A stretch of 64,000 nucleotides of DNA from DATBFG01 sp036558645 (GCA_036558645.1 DATBFG010000048.1:12537-76536); one strand, 5' to 3'. Counted from the first letter of the stretch, positions 16,769-26,236 are shown. Notes: generated by a model not told the origin, from the letters alone. Made by a program: numbers and translations.

Positions 16769-19700
16769 TCATGCTGGCTGCTTCAGTTCTCGTTTCTCGG
16801 TTGCTACTGAGGACTCAGCCTGTGCTCGGAGTAGGCACTGCTTGAGTTTTCTACCCAGATGTGTCACTTGAGGCGCTACCATCAGGTCGCGATGTCCCCC
16901 CGGCACGTAGTGCACTTCCATGGGGCCGGAGACCAGCGCCCCCCAACCCAAGGCGAGATCGAGATTCCGTCCGACGGGCCTGGTGGCAGGCCGAAAAACG
17001 GCAATAGGCCCAGCGTACCTGTGAGCCGGTTTGTAGCCTAGCGCCGCTTGACCCATTAGTCGGAAAGGATCGCGAAGCGAGCTGGGCAGCGGGAGTTTCA
17101 TCTTGCGATACGCAGCATAGACTAGCCTCCATGCCCGTATCTTCAAATGCCACAACAGCTCGGTCCTGAACATTTTTGGAACATAAGCCAGCTTTTCCTT
17201 GAAAGGAAGACGAAGGAGGTTGCGCGCATGAAAGGTTACATGCGCCGCAAAAAAGTACTCGAGCCGCGCCCACTTGGATTGTTTCTGCCGGTAGCCTGGC
17301 GCGGGTGCATCCATAATAGCCAGGAGGGCAACCTCTTGACCCTGGTCATAGAGTTCCATGGCGGTGGCAAAGGCCACGATCCCAGCCAGACACATGCCGC
17401 CGAGGTAGTAGGGCCCTTCCGGCTGCACAGCTCGCAGACTCTTCGTAAGGTCTCTGGCAATGTCACCCAGGGTTCTGGTCGTGTTCTCATCGAATAGGTG
17501 GTCGTAAGGAAGCACGTAGAAAGGCTGGTCGCTCCCCAACTCATTCGAGAGTTCGCGATAGCCGACGCGCGTATGGATAGCAAAAAATGGAAGCTCGGTT
17601 CCGCAAGTCTGAAGTGGCAAAACCGCTGCCGAACTCCATGCCCTGTGGCGGAGGATCACAGCCAGTTGCTCAACCGTGGGTGCTTGAAAGAGTGCGGTCA
17701 AGCTTAACGCTTTGCCAAACTCCTTCTGCACTTGCGTCAGCATGCTACTGCCTAAGACCGAATGACCGCCCAAGTCAAAAAAGTTGTCCGTGACCGAGAT
17801 AGACTGAACTCCAAGTATCTTCCCCCAGATCCTGGTTAGTTTCCTCTCCAATTCATCGCGCGGACCGACTAAGTGTTCTCCCTGTTGCTGGCTCTTATGG
17901 TCGGGTACAGGAAGAGCCCGACGGTCCACTTTGCCGTTTGGTGTGAGTGGCATGCGATCCAGCAGGACAAACGTCCCTGGGACCATATAGTCCGGAAGAC
18001 TTCGCTTGACGAATGCCGCCAATTCAGCGGGGGCGGGAGTTGTTCCCGAAACCGGGACTATATAGGCTATGAGGCGCTTGCCGCCAGCTCCGTCCTCATT
18101 CACCATCGCCACAGCTTCGAGCACAGAGGGACTTTGTCGCAGGACCGCCTCGATTTCTGGAAGCTCGATGCGGAAGCCACGGATCTTTACCTGGTGATCA
18201 AGCCGTCCCAAGCACTCGATCGTCCCGTCGGGACGCCAGCGGGCCAGGTCACCGGTGCGGTAGAGGCGGCAGCCAGGCCTGGAACTGAAGGGATTCGGAA
18301 TGAATTTTTCTGCCGTTAGATCAGGCCTTCCCAGATAACCACGCGCAACGCCATCACCGCCAATCAAGAGTTCGCCAGGAATACCCGCCGGGACAGGCTG
18401 GAGGTTGGCATCAAGAATGTATACCTGCGTATTGCCAATCGGCCGACCTATCGAAACTGTGCCGCCACCCTGCTCCAAACGGTGCGCGGTGGACCAGATG
18501 GTGGTTTCTGTGGGCCCGTAAAGGTTCCACACGACTTTGCCGTGCTCCACGAGCTTGTTGGCAAGCTCGCGGGATAGGGCTTCACCGCCGCAGAGCAGGG
18601 TGAGAGCGTGACTGCCTCTCCAGCCGGAGTCTAACAAGGACTGCCAGGTTGCCGGTGTGGCCTGCATGAAGGTTAGTCGCGAATCCTCCAGTACTCGTCG
18701 AAGCTGTCCGCCGTCAATGGCCACATTCTTGGGAACCAACATCACGGTTCCGCCCGCCATCAGGGGCATGAAGAGTTCCAGATACGAAATATCAAATGAT
18801 AAGGACGTGACCGCTGCAAGCACATCCCGCGGCTTGAAATTCAGTTGACGGCGCATAGATTCCAGAAAGTTGACCACGCTCGATTGCGCGATCTCTACTC
18901 CCTTCGGGCGGCCTGTGGAACCGGAGGTAAAGATGGTGTATGCCAAATTTCCCGGTTTCGAAAGGTTAGGGAAATTCTCTGAGCTCTCCTCCGCGATCTC
19001 TCTCCAATCGCTGTCCAGGCAAACAGTCGGTGCAGAGCTTTGGGGAAGTTTATTCAGCAGCTCTTCTTGGGTGAGAAGAACGCGCGGTTTTGCATCTTCG
19101 ATCATGAAAGCAAGTCGCTGGCTGGGATAGGAGGGGTCCATCGGCAAATATGCGCCGCCGGCCTTGAGCACACCAAGCATGCCCACTACCATCTCCAACG
19201 AGCGCTCAACGAAAATTCCCACCAGTGATTCCGTGCCCACGCCGCATTTTCGCAAGTAGCGCGCCAACTGGTTGGCGCGCACGTTCAGGTCCCGATAGGT
19301 CAAATCCTGTCCCTCGAACCGCAAGGCTATTGCATGAGGAGTACGCTCGACCTGCGCTTCGAAGAGTTGATGGATGCACGCATCACGAGCGTAGTCCATT
19401 GTCGTAGCATTCCAGTCCACCAGCATCTGTTGTCGTTCGCTTTGACCCAGGAGTGGGAGGCTCGAGACCGGCCGGTTCGGATCGGCAGCAATGCCATCGA
19501 GCAGGTTTTCAAAATGGCCCAACATCCGGGTAATGGTTGCGTCGTCGAAGAGATCGGTGTTGTATTCCAAGTATCCATTCAATTGTTCACCGTCTTCGTA
19601 CGTGTAGAGACTTAAGTCGAACTTGGATGTGGCGTTGTCAAACTCCAGCCCTGTGCAGTCGAGACCTGTGAACTCCGGGATCTGCCAGGCCATTTTTCTC

Positions 19701-20824
19701 TGCACGATCATGACCTGATAGAAGGGATGGCGGCTCTGGTCCCGCTCGGGACGCAATGCTTCGACAATCCTTCCAAACGGTACATCTCGGTTGGCGAACG
19801 TACTTCGCACAGAATCCTGCACGCCTTCCAGCACCTTCAGGAAAGTGGGATCGCCCGAGAAGTCGGTACGCAACGGTAAGGTGTTAATGAAAAAACCGAT
19901 TGGTGGTTCGAGTTCCGGTCGGTTTCGGTTTGCAAAAGGGCAGCCCACGACAATGTCGTGAGAACCACTGTAGCGGTGCAACAAGGTCTGCCAAGCCGCG
20001 ATCAGCAACTTGAATACGGAGACATTCTCCTGACGGCAAAGTGCACGCAATGCATTGCAAACATCTTTCTTCAGCTTCCAGTACTGCGTTCTGCCGTTAT
20101 AGCTCTGAGAGGGTGGCCTTGGTCGGTCGGTCGGAAGATTCAAGGGCTCGACCCCACGTAGCTGATTCGACCAGAAGGTGAGCTGTTTCTCCTCAGTGCC
20201 ACTCTGAAGCAACTGTTGCTGCCAGGGCACAAAGTCTGAGTACTGGATGGTCACTTCGGGAAGGGGAGAAGCCTGGCCAGCGGCAAAAGCGTTGTAGACC
20301 GCGGATAGCTCAGAGACCCACAGAGCCATGGACCATCCGTCAAAGACAATGTGATGGACGTCGAACACCAAAACAAACTCTTCATCTGCTTGCTGGAATA
20401 AAGACCCGCGCAGCAGCGGTCCGTTGGCCAGATCGAAGCACTGTCTTGCCCACTGCTTCATCAGGCGCTGAGTCTCGGTGTTTCGCTCGGCTTCAGGCAG
20501 GCGTCGCAGGTCAACCAGTGGCAGTTTCATGAAAAGGCTGGGCCGGATCATCTGTACGGGTTTGCCATCAATGACAGGAAAAGACGCGCGAAGCGACTCG
20601 TGGCGGCGAATGATCTCGTTCCAGCTTCGCTCCAGCAGCGCGGGCTGAAGGGGGCCTCTCAAGTGGTAAGCAAAAGGGCTACTGTAGGCGAGCGAGGCGC
20701 CTTCCAATTGTGCCATTGACCAAAGACTTTGCTGCTGCAGAGAGAGTTCGCTTCGACTCAAGGTTTCGCGGCGAATGACCTGGGGATAAACGGATGGTGT
20801 ATCAGCAGAATAGCCGGGGCCCAT
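16769..20824 (-). CDS. Single-module non-ribosomal peptide synthetase (C-A-PCP-TE)
   Basis: The 1351-residue enzyme has a condensation domain (HHIVFDGWS near 155), an adenylation domain (FTSGSTGRPKG near 630; NLYGPTETT; YRTGDLARW; NGKVDRR), a carrier domain (DNFFDLGGHSVLG near 1015) and a type I thioesterase (GGMCLAG near 1143, so the nucleophile is Cys instead of Ser). The pocket residues, read by alignment with GrsA, are D-I-L-Q-L-G-L-I-W-K. I recall this as a glycine code. It begins at ATG 20824 with GAGGAG six bases upstream. No other NRPS, PKS, phosphopantetheinyl transferase or transporter gene is adjacent. A complete C-first module may join an acyl or peptidyl donor from elsewhere to glycine. 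The product is unknown. Confidence 0.9.
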   Translation of the reverse strand: MGPGYSADTPSVYPQVIRRETLSRSELSLQQQSLWSMAQLEGASLAYSSPFAYHLRGPLQPALLERSWNEIIRRHESLRASFPVIDGKPVQMIRPSLFMKLPLVDLRRLPEAERNTETQRLMKQWARQCFDLANGPLLRGSLFQQADEEFVLVFDVHHIVFDGWSMALWVSELSAVYNAFAAGQASPLPEVTIQYSDFVPWQQQLLQSGTEEKQLTFWSNQLRGVEPLNLPTDRPRPPSQSYNGRTQYWKLKKDVCNALRALCRQENVSVFKLLIAAWQTLLHRYSGSHDIVVGCPFANRNRPELEPPIGFFINTLPLRTDFSGDPTFLKVLEGVQDSVRSTFANRDVPFGRIVEALRPERDQSRHPFYQVMIVQRKMAWQIPEFTGLDCTGLEFDNATSKFDLSLYTYEDGEQLNGYLEYNTDLFDDATITRMLGHFENLLDGIAADPNRPVSSLPLLGQSERQQMLVDWNATTMDYARDACIHQLFEAQVERTPHAIALRFEGQDLTYRDLNVRANQLARYLRKCGVGTESLVGIFVERSLEMVVGMLGVLKAGGAYLPMDPSYPSQRLAFMIEDAKPRVLLTQEELLNKLPQSSAPTVCLDSDWREIAEESSENFPNLSKPGNLAYTIFTSGSTGRPKGVEIAQSSVVNFLESMRRQLNFKPRDVLAAVTSLSFDISYLELFMPLMAGGTVMLVPKNVAIDGGQLRRVLEDSRLTFMQATPATWQSLLDSGWRGSHALTLLCGGEALSRELANKLVEHGKVVWNLYGPTETTIWSTAHRLEQGGGTVSIGRPIGNTQVYILDANLQPVPAGIPGELLIGGDGVARGYLGRPDLTAEKFIPNPFSSRPGCRLYRTGDLARWRPDGTIECLGRLDHQVKIRGFRIELPEIEAVLRQSPSVLEAVAMVNEDGAGGKRLIAYIVPVSGTTPAPAELAAFVKRSLPDYMVPGTFVLLDRMPLTPNGKVDRRALPVPDHKSQQQGEHLVGPRDELERKLTRIWGKILGVQSISVTDNFFDLGGHSVLGSSMLTQVQKEFGKALSLTALFQAPTVEQLAVILRHRAWSSAAVLPLQTCGTELPFFAIHTRVGYRELSNELGSDQPFYVLPYDHLFDENTTRTLGDIARDLTKSLRAVQPEGPYYLGGMCLAGIVAFATAMELYDQGQEVALLAIMDAPAPGYRQKQSKWARLEYFFAAHVTFHARNLLRLPFKEKLAYVPKMFRTELLWHLKIRAWRLVYAAYRKMKLPLPSSLRDPFRLMGQAALGYKPAHRYAGPIAVFRPATRPVGRNLDLALGWGALVSGPMEVHYVPGGHRDLMVAPQVTHLGRKLKQCLLRAQAESSVATEKRELKQPA

Positions 20825-21728
20825 GCAAACTCCTCAACTACAAACAAGCCGGCCAGGAGCTTGGGTATCGTTGTAGTCAGTTCTTGGAGGCCTGAAGTCA
20901 ACGCCTTGCTGACATCAGGCGAATAGCGAAACGTCGTGGCAAAGTGCTAGAACAACGAGATGTTCCTAAATCGTGGCTGATTGTCTGAGCGACCTACCAT
21001 ACAGTCGCACGTTTGACGTCCATCTTCTGCTCGAATTCGAATGATCGCCGGCAGAAGGTAAACGACAGGTGGATAAATGAGGCCTGCCGAGGCCCGTGAT
21101 GGTGGCACAGTGGCTTCTATACAACAAGCCTTCGCATTGGCGTGAACTTATCATGTCGCCCAAGCATTGCCAACTGGGCATCTTGCCGGGTACATACACC
21201 CTTGTTGAGATTGGTGAGTTGATGCGCAGAAAACGGCTCAGTGATGACCCCAAAGCTGCTCCAGCACGCGCGCGTCGGTTTCTGAACCGAATGAAGGCAA
21301 TTAGCTGGGCCAGGGAGGGCTTCATTTTGCAGGCGCGGCTTCGGAGCGCGCATTTGCCGCAAACAAGTTGGTCCAACATACATTAAGAGGAGCTTAAGGA
21401 GAAAACTCGGAAGTGCCTGTGAGGTTGTGGCCAAGGATCAGACAGCTCACTCAACTCTCTCCGACAGTCTTGTTGAGTCAGTGAGTTGCAAAACGCCAAG
21501 GATCCTTTCGGTGCATTCAACCTGTGTCTTGTACGCCTAAGTAGTTGGTTGCAGGACGAACAGTGGGGTGACCGATGAGAAAACGGGACGTGGAGGTGTG
21601 TCGAAAAGGGTGATGGCGTCGGGAGCAAAGTCCAGATCTCGATATCGCTCATTGGCGCTTTTGAGAGGTTCAAAGCCCGATTTTCAAAGAAGTCAAAACG
21701 TGCAAACGCCTGATAGCGCCAGTTGCCT
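20825..21728. other. About 900 bases without a convincing gene
   Basis: Upstream of the NRPS start there is a promoter region, but I cannot place it. A 96-codon frame at 21096-21386 (plus) has no domain and no ribosome site. CGATATCGCTCATTGGCG at 21640-21657 is one copy of a short repeat also seen at 22417-22436 and 61900-61919. Nothing else is seen. Confidence 0.5.
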
Positions 21729-22367
21729 TTACGTCGCCCAACGGATGCACTCTTCGGGGTTCACGTAAATTCCGATTTGAGCCACGTCAAGCAAGGATGG
21801 CGGCACCCAACTCACCAGCGTACCCTCTGAAAAATCAAGCCAAATGTCCCACGGCGGTATGTTGTTCACATCAAAGAATCCGTTAGAACTGGCTTCAGCT
21901 GCACCGCACGCGAGGTTCTCGCTTGGTGTATACAGGAGCAATCGTCCGCCAATGTTCGTATTACGGTTTTCGGCAACCACCGTTCCGGCTATTAATTGCG
22001 AACGCCTTACAATAACTTCTGCGACACCTTTCGCCCAGAGCTCATCATCTCCAAACTCGTCGAGGCCGAAAGTGGGCTTCAACTCTGGGCTTCTCAGCTT
22101 ACGTTCCATAGGTCCGAGGGAATCCCGAATCTGCGTTAACAGTGCCCTCGCATGCTGCCACTGTTTCGTGTCGGTAATCTTTTGAGGAAGCCACCGCCGT
22201 TTTACGGCTTCCTGCGCTTCTTTCCAGTGCAGTTCGGCCTGTGCATAGATCGCGTGCCTCTGTCTAATATCGTCTGATTCGGCGTCCATGCCTATCGCCT
22301 TCATCCTGCACCACGCGACGGTATCGACGAGAGAACTCTGGAACTGCTTTGAACTGAAATCAGACAT
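21729..22367 (-). CDS. Hypothetical protein (212 aa)
   Basis: Not recognised. The first half is helical and basic (WKEAQEAVKRRWLPQ, QWQHARALLTQIRDSLGPM). The second half is beta-rich (VVRENRN-like strands, GGRLLLYTPSENLACGAAEA, WDIWLDFSEGTLVSWVPPSL) and ends QIGIYVNPEECIRW. This resembles small globular cytoplasmic proteins found next to toxin or immunity genes, but no family can be named. The start is set to ATG 22367 because upstream codons have no ribosome site. It diverges from the membrane protein at 22509. Confidence 0.6.
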   Translation of the reverse strand: MSDFSSKQFQSSLVDTVAWCRMKAIGMDAESDDIRQRHAIYAQAELHWKEAQEAVKRRWLPQKITDTKQWQHARALLTQIRDSLGPMERKLRSPELKPTFGLDEFGDDELWAKGVAEVIVRRSQLIAGTVVAENRNTNIGGRLLLYTPSENLACGAAEASSNGFFDVNNIPPWDIWLDFSEGTLVSWVPPSLLDVAQIGIYVNPEECIRWAT

Positions 22368-22416
22368 GCGGTGATTGTACTGGGGAAGGTCCGCAGAATG
22401 GCGGTTGCCGTAACAT

Positions 22417-22436
22417 CGCAATATCGCTCATTGACA
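22417..22436 (+). repeat. Short dispersed repeat ATATCGCTCATTGNC, copy 2
   Basis: ATATCGCTCATTGACAC here matches GATATCGCTCATTGGCG at 21640-21657 and, inverted, GTCAATGAGCGATATCGCG at 61900-61919. All three copies are intergenic or at gene starts. The core CGATATCG is palindromic in two of them. Function unknown. Confidence 0.45.
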
Positions 22437-22508
22437 CCGAAAAAGGCGAATGGAACGTGCAAGCTTGTGAGAACGCCTGGTTTCGACAACCATGGTGTCT
22501 AATAACGC

Positions 22509-23039
22509 ATGAACGCACGGCTGGGAATCGTTTTTCCATCGGTCGTCGGCGTCCTAAGCCTTCCCCTAATACTCTGGGATATCCATAACGCCCGAGCGAT
22601 TGAGTCGATGGGAATGGCTTGGGATGCGGGCGCACCCGTCTGGCCGTATCAGGCGTCGGACATCCTTCTGCGCTTCTTGAACGGTCCGGCATACTCCGTC
22701 GCAATGCCAATCGCCAACCAGCTGAGACTCGCTGCCCCCATGCACTTCATCTTGGTTGTTCCAGCCATTTTGACTTGGTGGTGGTTTGCGGGTTGGGCCC
22801 TCGATCGCGGGGTACAACGATGGCAACTGATTGGGATGTTTGGTGTCCTCCTCACTCTGCTGTTGTGGACCACAGCTGCAATTCAAAGCTTGCTTCGGCT
22901 ACGGCTGGAATTCCTGCCTTCAAATCTTTCTAGGGCTTTGCTGATATTGCGATTCCTAACTCCCGCAGCGTGGTTCTTTGCGCTTACATGCCTTTTGCTC
23001 GGTCGGAGAAAAGTCCGTCGTGGGCATCAATTGGCGTAA
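22509..23039 (+). CDS. Hypothetical membrane protein, about four TM segments
   Basis: A 176-residue protein with hydrophobic spans LGIVFPSVVGVLSLPLIL, FILVVPAILTWWWFAGWAL, LIGMFGVLLTLLLWTTAAI and LRFLTPAAWFFALTCLLL, ending in a basic tail (GRRKVRRGHQLA). No motif suggests transport or enzyme activity. The ATG at 22509 lacks a good ribosome site. No clear link to the neighbours. Confidence 0.65.
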   Translation: MNARLGIVFPSVVGVLSLPLILWDIHNARAIESMGMAWDAGAPVWPYQASDILLRFLNGPAYSVAMPIANQLRLAAPMHFILVVPAILTWWWFAGWALDRGVQRWQLIGMFGVLLTLLLWTTAAIQSLLRLRLEFLPSNLSRALLILRFLTPAAWFFALTCLLLGRRKVRRGHQLA

Positions 23040-23140
23040 CATCCCGATTTCACTTATAGATCATAAAAAACTTGATTCCAGTGCACCGTTGGATGTAACT
23101 ACGAAGTGTCCATAGTCTTCCATAGCAGTACGAGGACAAC

Positions 23141-23701
23141 ATGAGTACACAGGAAAAAGAAATCATCAAGTCCGACATGGAACAGGAAGCCACGCTAGCC
23201 ATATATGGGGAAATCTGCAAAAGCTACCACGCAATTGACGACTTCAGAATGAAGTTGCTTGGACTGCTACCGCTGGCCTCCCTCTTGAGCGTGCTATTTG
23301 TGGATCGAACGAAACTCGCGGAAGGCGCGCATGAATTAGTAGGGTTCGCTTCAATCTTTGCGGCGCTACTTACCATCGCTCTATTCCTTTATGAAATTCG
23401 TGGCATTCAGAGAACGCATAACCTTGTGACGGAAGGGCGGCATCTTGAGGAAAGCCTCGGTCTCGGACATGGCCATTTTTACCTATGCGAGAAAGAACAT
23501 CGGGAGGCCCCCTTAAGGGGGCTTAATGCCAAGTTCATCGCCTGTGCCATCTACTCGCTGGTATTTTCGGAATGGTTTTTCGTAGCTCTCCGATTCGGCT
23601 TCGGGAGGGAAACTAGGACTTGCGTGCTTTGGGCAGCAGGAACAGGAATTGCGTTAGCACTGATAACTTACGCGCTGGTTAGAAAGCTGACACCAGCATA
23701 A
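23141..23701 (+). CDS. Hypothetical membrane protein, about four TM segments
   Basis: The 186-residue protein starts with a soluble acidic helix (EKEIIKSDMEQEATLAIYGE) and then ICKSYHAIDDFRMKLLG leads into paired membrane spans (LLPLASLLSVLFV; LVGFASIFAALLTIALFLYEIRG). A cytoplasmic loop (THNLVTEGRHLEESLGLGHG) precedes a second pair (AIYSLVFSEWFFVALRF; LWAAGTGIALALITYAL). GAGGAC precedes the ATG. The layout recalls small 2TM/4TM proteins sometimes found with defence or signalling genes, but no family is assigned. Confidence 0.65.
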   Translation: MSTQEKEIIKSDMEQEATLAIYGEICKSYHAIDDFRMKLLGLLPLASLLSVLFVDRTKLAEGAHELVGFASIFAALLTIALFLYEIRGIQRTHNLVTEGRHLEESLGLGHGHFYLCEKEHREAPLRGLNAKFIACAIYSLVFSEWFFVALRFGFGRETRTCVLWAAGTGIALALITYALVRKLTPA

Positions 23702-23721
23702 GGATCAGGATTTGGCCATCA

Positions 23722-23742
23722 TTCAAGCGCGAAACGCTTGAA
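23722..23742 (+). terminator. Hairpin after the membrane protein
   Basis: TTCAAGCG (23722-23729) and CGCTTGAA (23735-23742) pair perfectly around a 5-base loop, 20 bases after the stop. No T-run follows, so it may be a weak terminator or an mRNA-end structure. Confidence 0.4.
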
Positions 23743-23929
23743 CACGGCGTTTCGTCCGTTCATCCTGTCGTCACCCTGGATCTCGTCTGGAGACTTTACC
23801 TGCTCCTCAAGGGCGTTCGCGTCTTTGCAATTCATCCGCACACCCAGTGCTCTCCACTAGTACACACACGTTAGTGAAGGTAACCAAGAGTGGTAGACCA
23901 CCAATCCAGTCGGCTGTGTGGTGCGATGG

Positions 23930-24015
23930 CGGTTGTCCGTTGCCAGCCTACTCGTCCTTGCCGTGTCGGTTTTCACGTCGATTCGAGTGCTTGAGTCCTA
24001 CCTTAGCGGCCATTC
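23930..24015 (+). repeat. tRNA-3'-end-like scar, composite repeat copy 3 (diverged)
   Basis: GATTCGAGTG then GAGTCCTACCTTAGCGGCCA at its right end is a diverged form of the scars at 1010 and 11858. On the minus strand it again opens with an ATGGCNNCTNAGGTAGGACTC pattern, and AAGGAC and GCTGGCAA further along match copy 2. It lies just upstream of the DUF3857 gene and may bound the 12-24 kb section. The rest of 23743-24085 shows nothing. Confidence 0.45.
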
Positions 24016-24085
24016 TTGCTTAAGAAAGGGTTTGCCTCAGAGAGGAGTTCTTGAGAAACTCCGCGAGTAGGTAAGGAGGCGACTC

Positions 24086-26236
24086 TTGCCTGCGCAACTC
24101 TCGCTGGGGGACTGCGTCCGACGCGCCGGTCTGAAGGCGAGTCTTGTATTGATTCTGTTCGATTCCTTCCTTTCGATGGAGGCGCAGAGTTCCGGCGATT
24201 GGCCTCCGGTTTCTGCCGCCGAATTGGCCCTCACAGACAATCCAGCCATGCCCGGGGCGTCTGCCATCCTGCTGGACCGGGACAGCCGAGTCGACGATGT
24301 GAAGTCGGTAGAGAGCGAGTACTGCCGAATCAAGATCTTCACCGATGAAGGCCGGAAGTTTGCCAACATTGAAATCCCATACGTTGAAAAGCAGCAGGAG
24401 GTGTACGAGGTCCGGGCGCGAACTGTGCGGCCGGATGGTACTGCCGTCGAGTTCAGTGGCGCCGTCTTTGACCGGCTCATCGTGAAGTCGAAGCGGTTGA
24501 AGTATCAGGCCAAGGTGATCACGCTACCGGAGGTGGGGACTGGAAGCATCTTCGAATATTCTTATAAGGTCAAGTGGCACCAGCATGCTCCGGGCGTGCT
24601 CAAGAATCCCTCGGAATACCTGATCGACAGCACCTATTCGATTCCGACCATGCAGTGGACCCTGCAGCACGAGTTATTCACCCGTCATGCGCGCTTCACG
24701 ATTCGATACCTGCCCAAAGGAAATCTACAGTGGGCGCTGATCCGTCCACCGGCAGGCAGTCATGTTGAGCTGAAACCGGATGGCACGGCTCAACTCGAAA
24801 TCCGCGACCTCCCGCCGATGGAAAAAGAGGAACTTGCACCGCCGGAGAATTACATCAACAGCCGGGTCCACTTCTTCTACGTTCTCGGAAATTCCTACGG
24901 GTTCTGGTCTGAACTGGGAATGAGGCAAGGCAAGGAGTTGGAAGTCTTCATCGGCCATTCCAAAACGATCGAGCAAGCCACCGCGCGGATTGTGACGGAC
25001 ACCGATTCTCCAGAAGCCAAGCTGCGGAAGATCTATAAGGCAGTGCAACAGATCCGGTACGTAAGTTACGAGCCTGAGAAAACTGAAAAGCAGAACAAGC
25101 AAGAGAATCTGAGAGAGAACAAGAACGTGGAGGATGTCTGGAACCATGGCTACGCATTTTCCAATGAAATTAACTATCTGTTTGTGGCTATGGCTCGAGC
25201 TGCAGGGTTTCAGGCCTGGGTGGTGAAACTGGTGGATCGAAGCCAGTCGGTGCTCGACCGGGTGGTGCTGGACGCGAGCCAACTAAATGCCACCGTGGTC
25301 ATGGTGAAAATGGGAAAGGATAATCTGTTCTTGGACCCTGCTACCCGATTTTGTCCTTACGGCCTTCTTCCATGGGCCGAGTCGGGCGTGAGAGGTCTGC
25401 GGATCAGTGATTTTGGGGCCGACTTCCAGTTGATTCCCGCGCCCGGGAGTGATTCCGCGATAATCCGCCGGACTGCATCGGTCAAGGTAGATAGCAACGG
25501 AACCATCGAGGGCAAGGTACAGGTTGCCTTTGCCGGAGAGGAAGCACTCGTGCGCCGGCTGGACCATTACGATGAAGATGAGGCGGGACGCCAAAAGGCA
25601 TTGGAGGACGAAGTGAAGGGCTGGCTCCCGGCAGGGGCCAATGTGGAAATCAGCCGAGTAGACGCGTGGGAAGACTCAGATAAGGAACTGAAGGCGGAAG
25701 CCAGCTTCTCGGTTCCTGAATTTGCCACGGTCAGCGGGCGTCGCCTGCTCGTTCCGCTGGCTGTTTTTCAGGCCAAGCCAACCCATCGCTTCGACTCGGC
25801 GAGGAGGACTTACCCGATCTACTTTCAGTACTCCTATAGGGTTGAGGACGACATTCACTGGATTTTTCCCGAAGGCTATCGCTACGAAAGCATTCCGTCT
25901 GCACACTCGTTCCAAAACGACTCGTTCCGTTATAAGACAACCCTCGCTCCGACTGCAGCGGGCCTGGATTTCTCGCGGTTATTCTCGATGGATAGTTTCC
26001 TTTTCGGCCCAGGGTTATACGGGATGATCCAAGACACCTTTCGAAAGATCGCCTCTGGCGATGCCGAGCAAGCCGTCCTTCAACAAAAGGCACCAGGGCA
26101 TGGAGAGAATGCACGTACCAGCCCTACTGCGCCTTCGCTTTTTTCCGCGCCGCTGGTTTCACTGTCGGATTTTCGGGCTTCGTCCCCGCCAGGAAGGACG
26201 CCCAACGCAGTTCCCGCGCGGGATCCTCGTCGCTAA
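24086..26236 (+). CDS. DUF3857 protein with degenerate transglutaminase core
   Basis: A 716-residue protein. A hydrophobic segment near residue 15-30 could export it. Residues about 65-240 match the DUF3857 beta-domain (EVYEVRARTVRPDGTAVEFSG, LPEVGTGSIFEYSY). Residues about 300-400 match the transglutaminase-like fold (VEDVWNHGYAFSNEINYLF, VAMARAAGFQAWVV), but the usual GdCkDk cysteine is replaced (HGYAFSNEINY), so it is probably not catalytic. I recall similar Cys-less forms in Acidobacteria. The TTG start at 24086 has AAGGAGG six bases upstream. Its last ~37 codons overlap, in the opposite direction, the end of the ATP-grasp gene. Function unknown; an extracellular binding role is likely. 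Confidence 0.85.
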   Translation: MPAQLSLGDCVRRAGLKASLVLILFDSFLSMEAQSSGDWPPVSAAELALTDNPAMPGASAILLDRDSRVDDVKSVESEYCRIKIFTDEGRKFANIEIPYVEKQQEVYEVRARTVRPDGTAVEFSGAVFDRLIVKSKRLKYQAKVITLPEVGTGSIFEYSYKVKWHQHAPGVLKNPSEYLIDSTYSIPTMQWTLQHELFTRHARFTIRYLPKGNLQWALIRPPAGSHVELKPDGTAQLEIRDLPPMEKEELAPPENYINSRVHFFYVLGNSYGFWSELGMRQGKELEVFIGHSKTIEQATARIVTDTDSPEAKLRKIYKAVQQIRYVSYEPEKTEKQNKQENLRENKNVEDVWNHGYAFSNEINYLFVAMARAAGFQAWVVKLVDRSQSVLDRVVLDASQLNATVVMVKMGKDNLFLDPATRFCPYGLLPWAESGVRGLRISDFGADFQLIPAPGSDSAIIRRTASVKVDSNGTIEGKVQVAFAGEEALVRRLDHYDEDEAGRQKALEDEVKGWLPAGANVEISRVDAWEDSDKELKAEASFSVPEFATVSGRRLLVPLAVFQAKPTHRFDSARRTYPIYFQYSYRVEDDIHWIFPEGYRYESIPSAHSFQNDSFRYKTTLAPTAAGLDFSRLFSMDSFLFGPGLYGMIQDTFRKIASGDAEQAVLQQKAPGHGENARTSPTAPSLFSAPLVSLSDFRASSPPGRTPNAVPARDPRR

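Noticed and set aside
21096..21386. 96-codon frame on the plus strand
   Set aside because: No domain or ribosome site; region looks noncoding.
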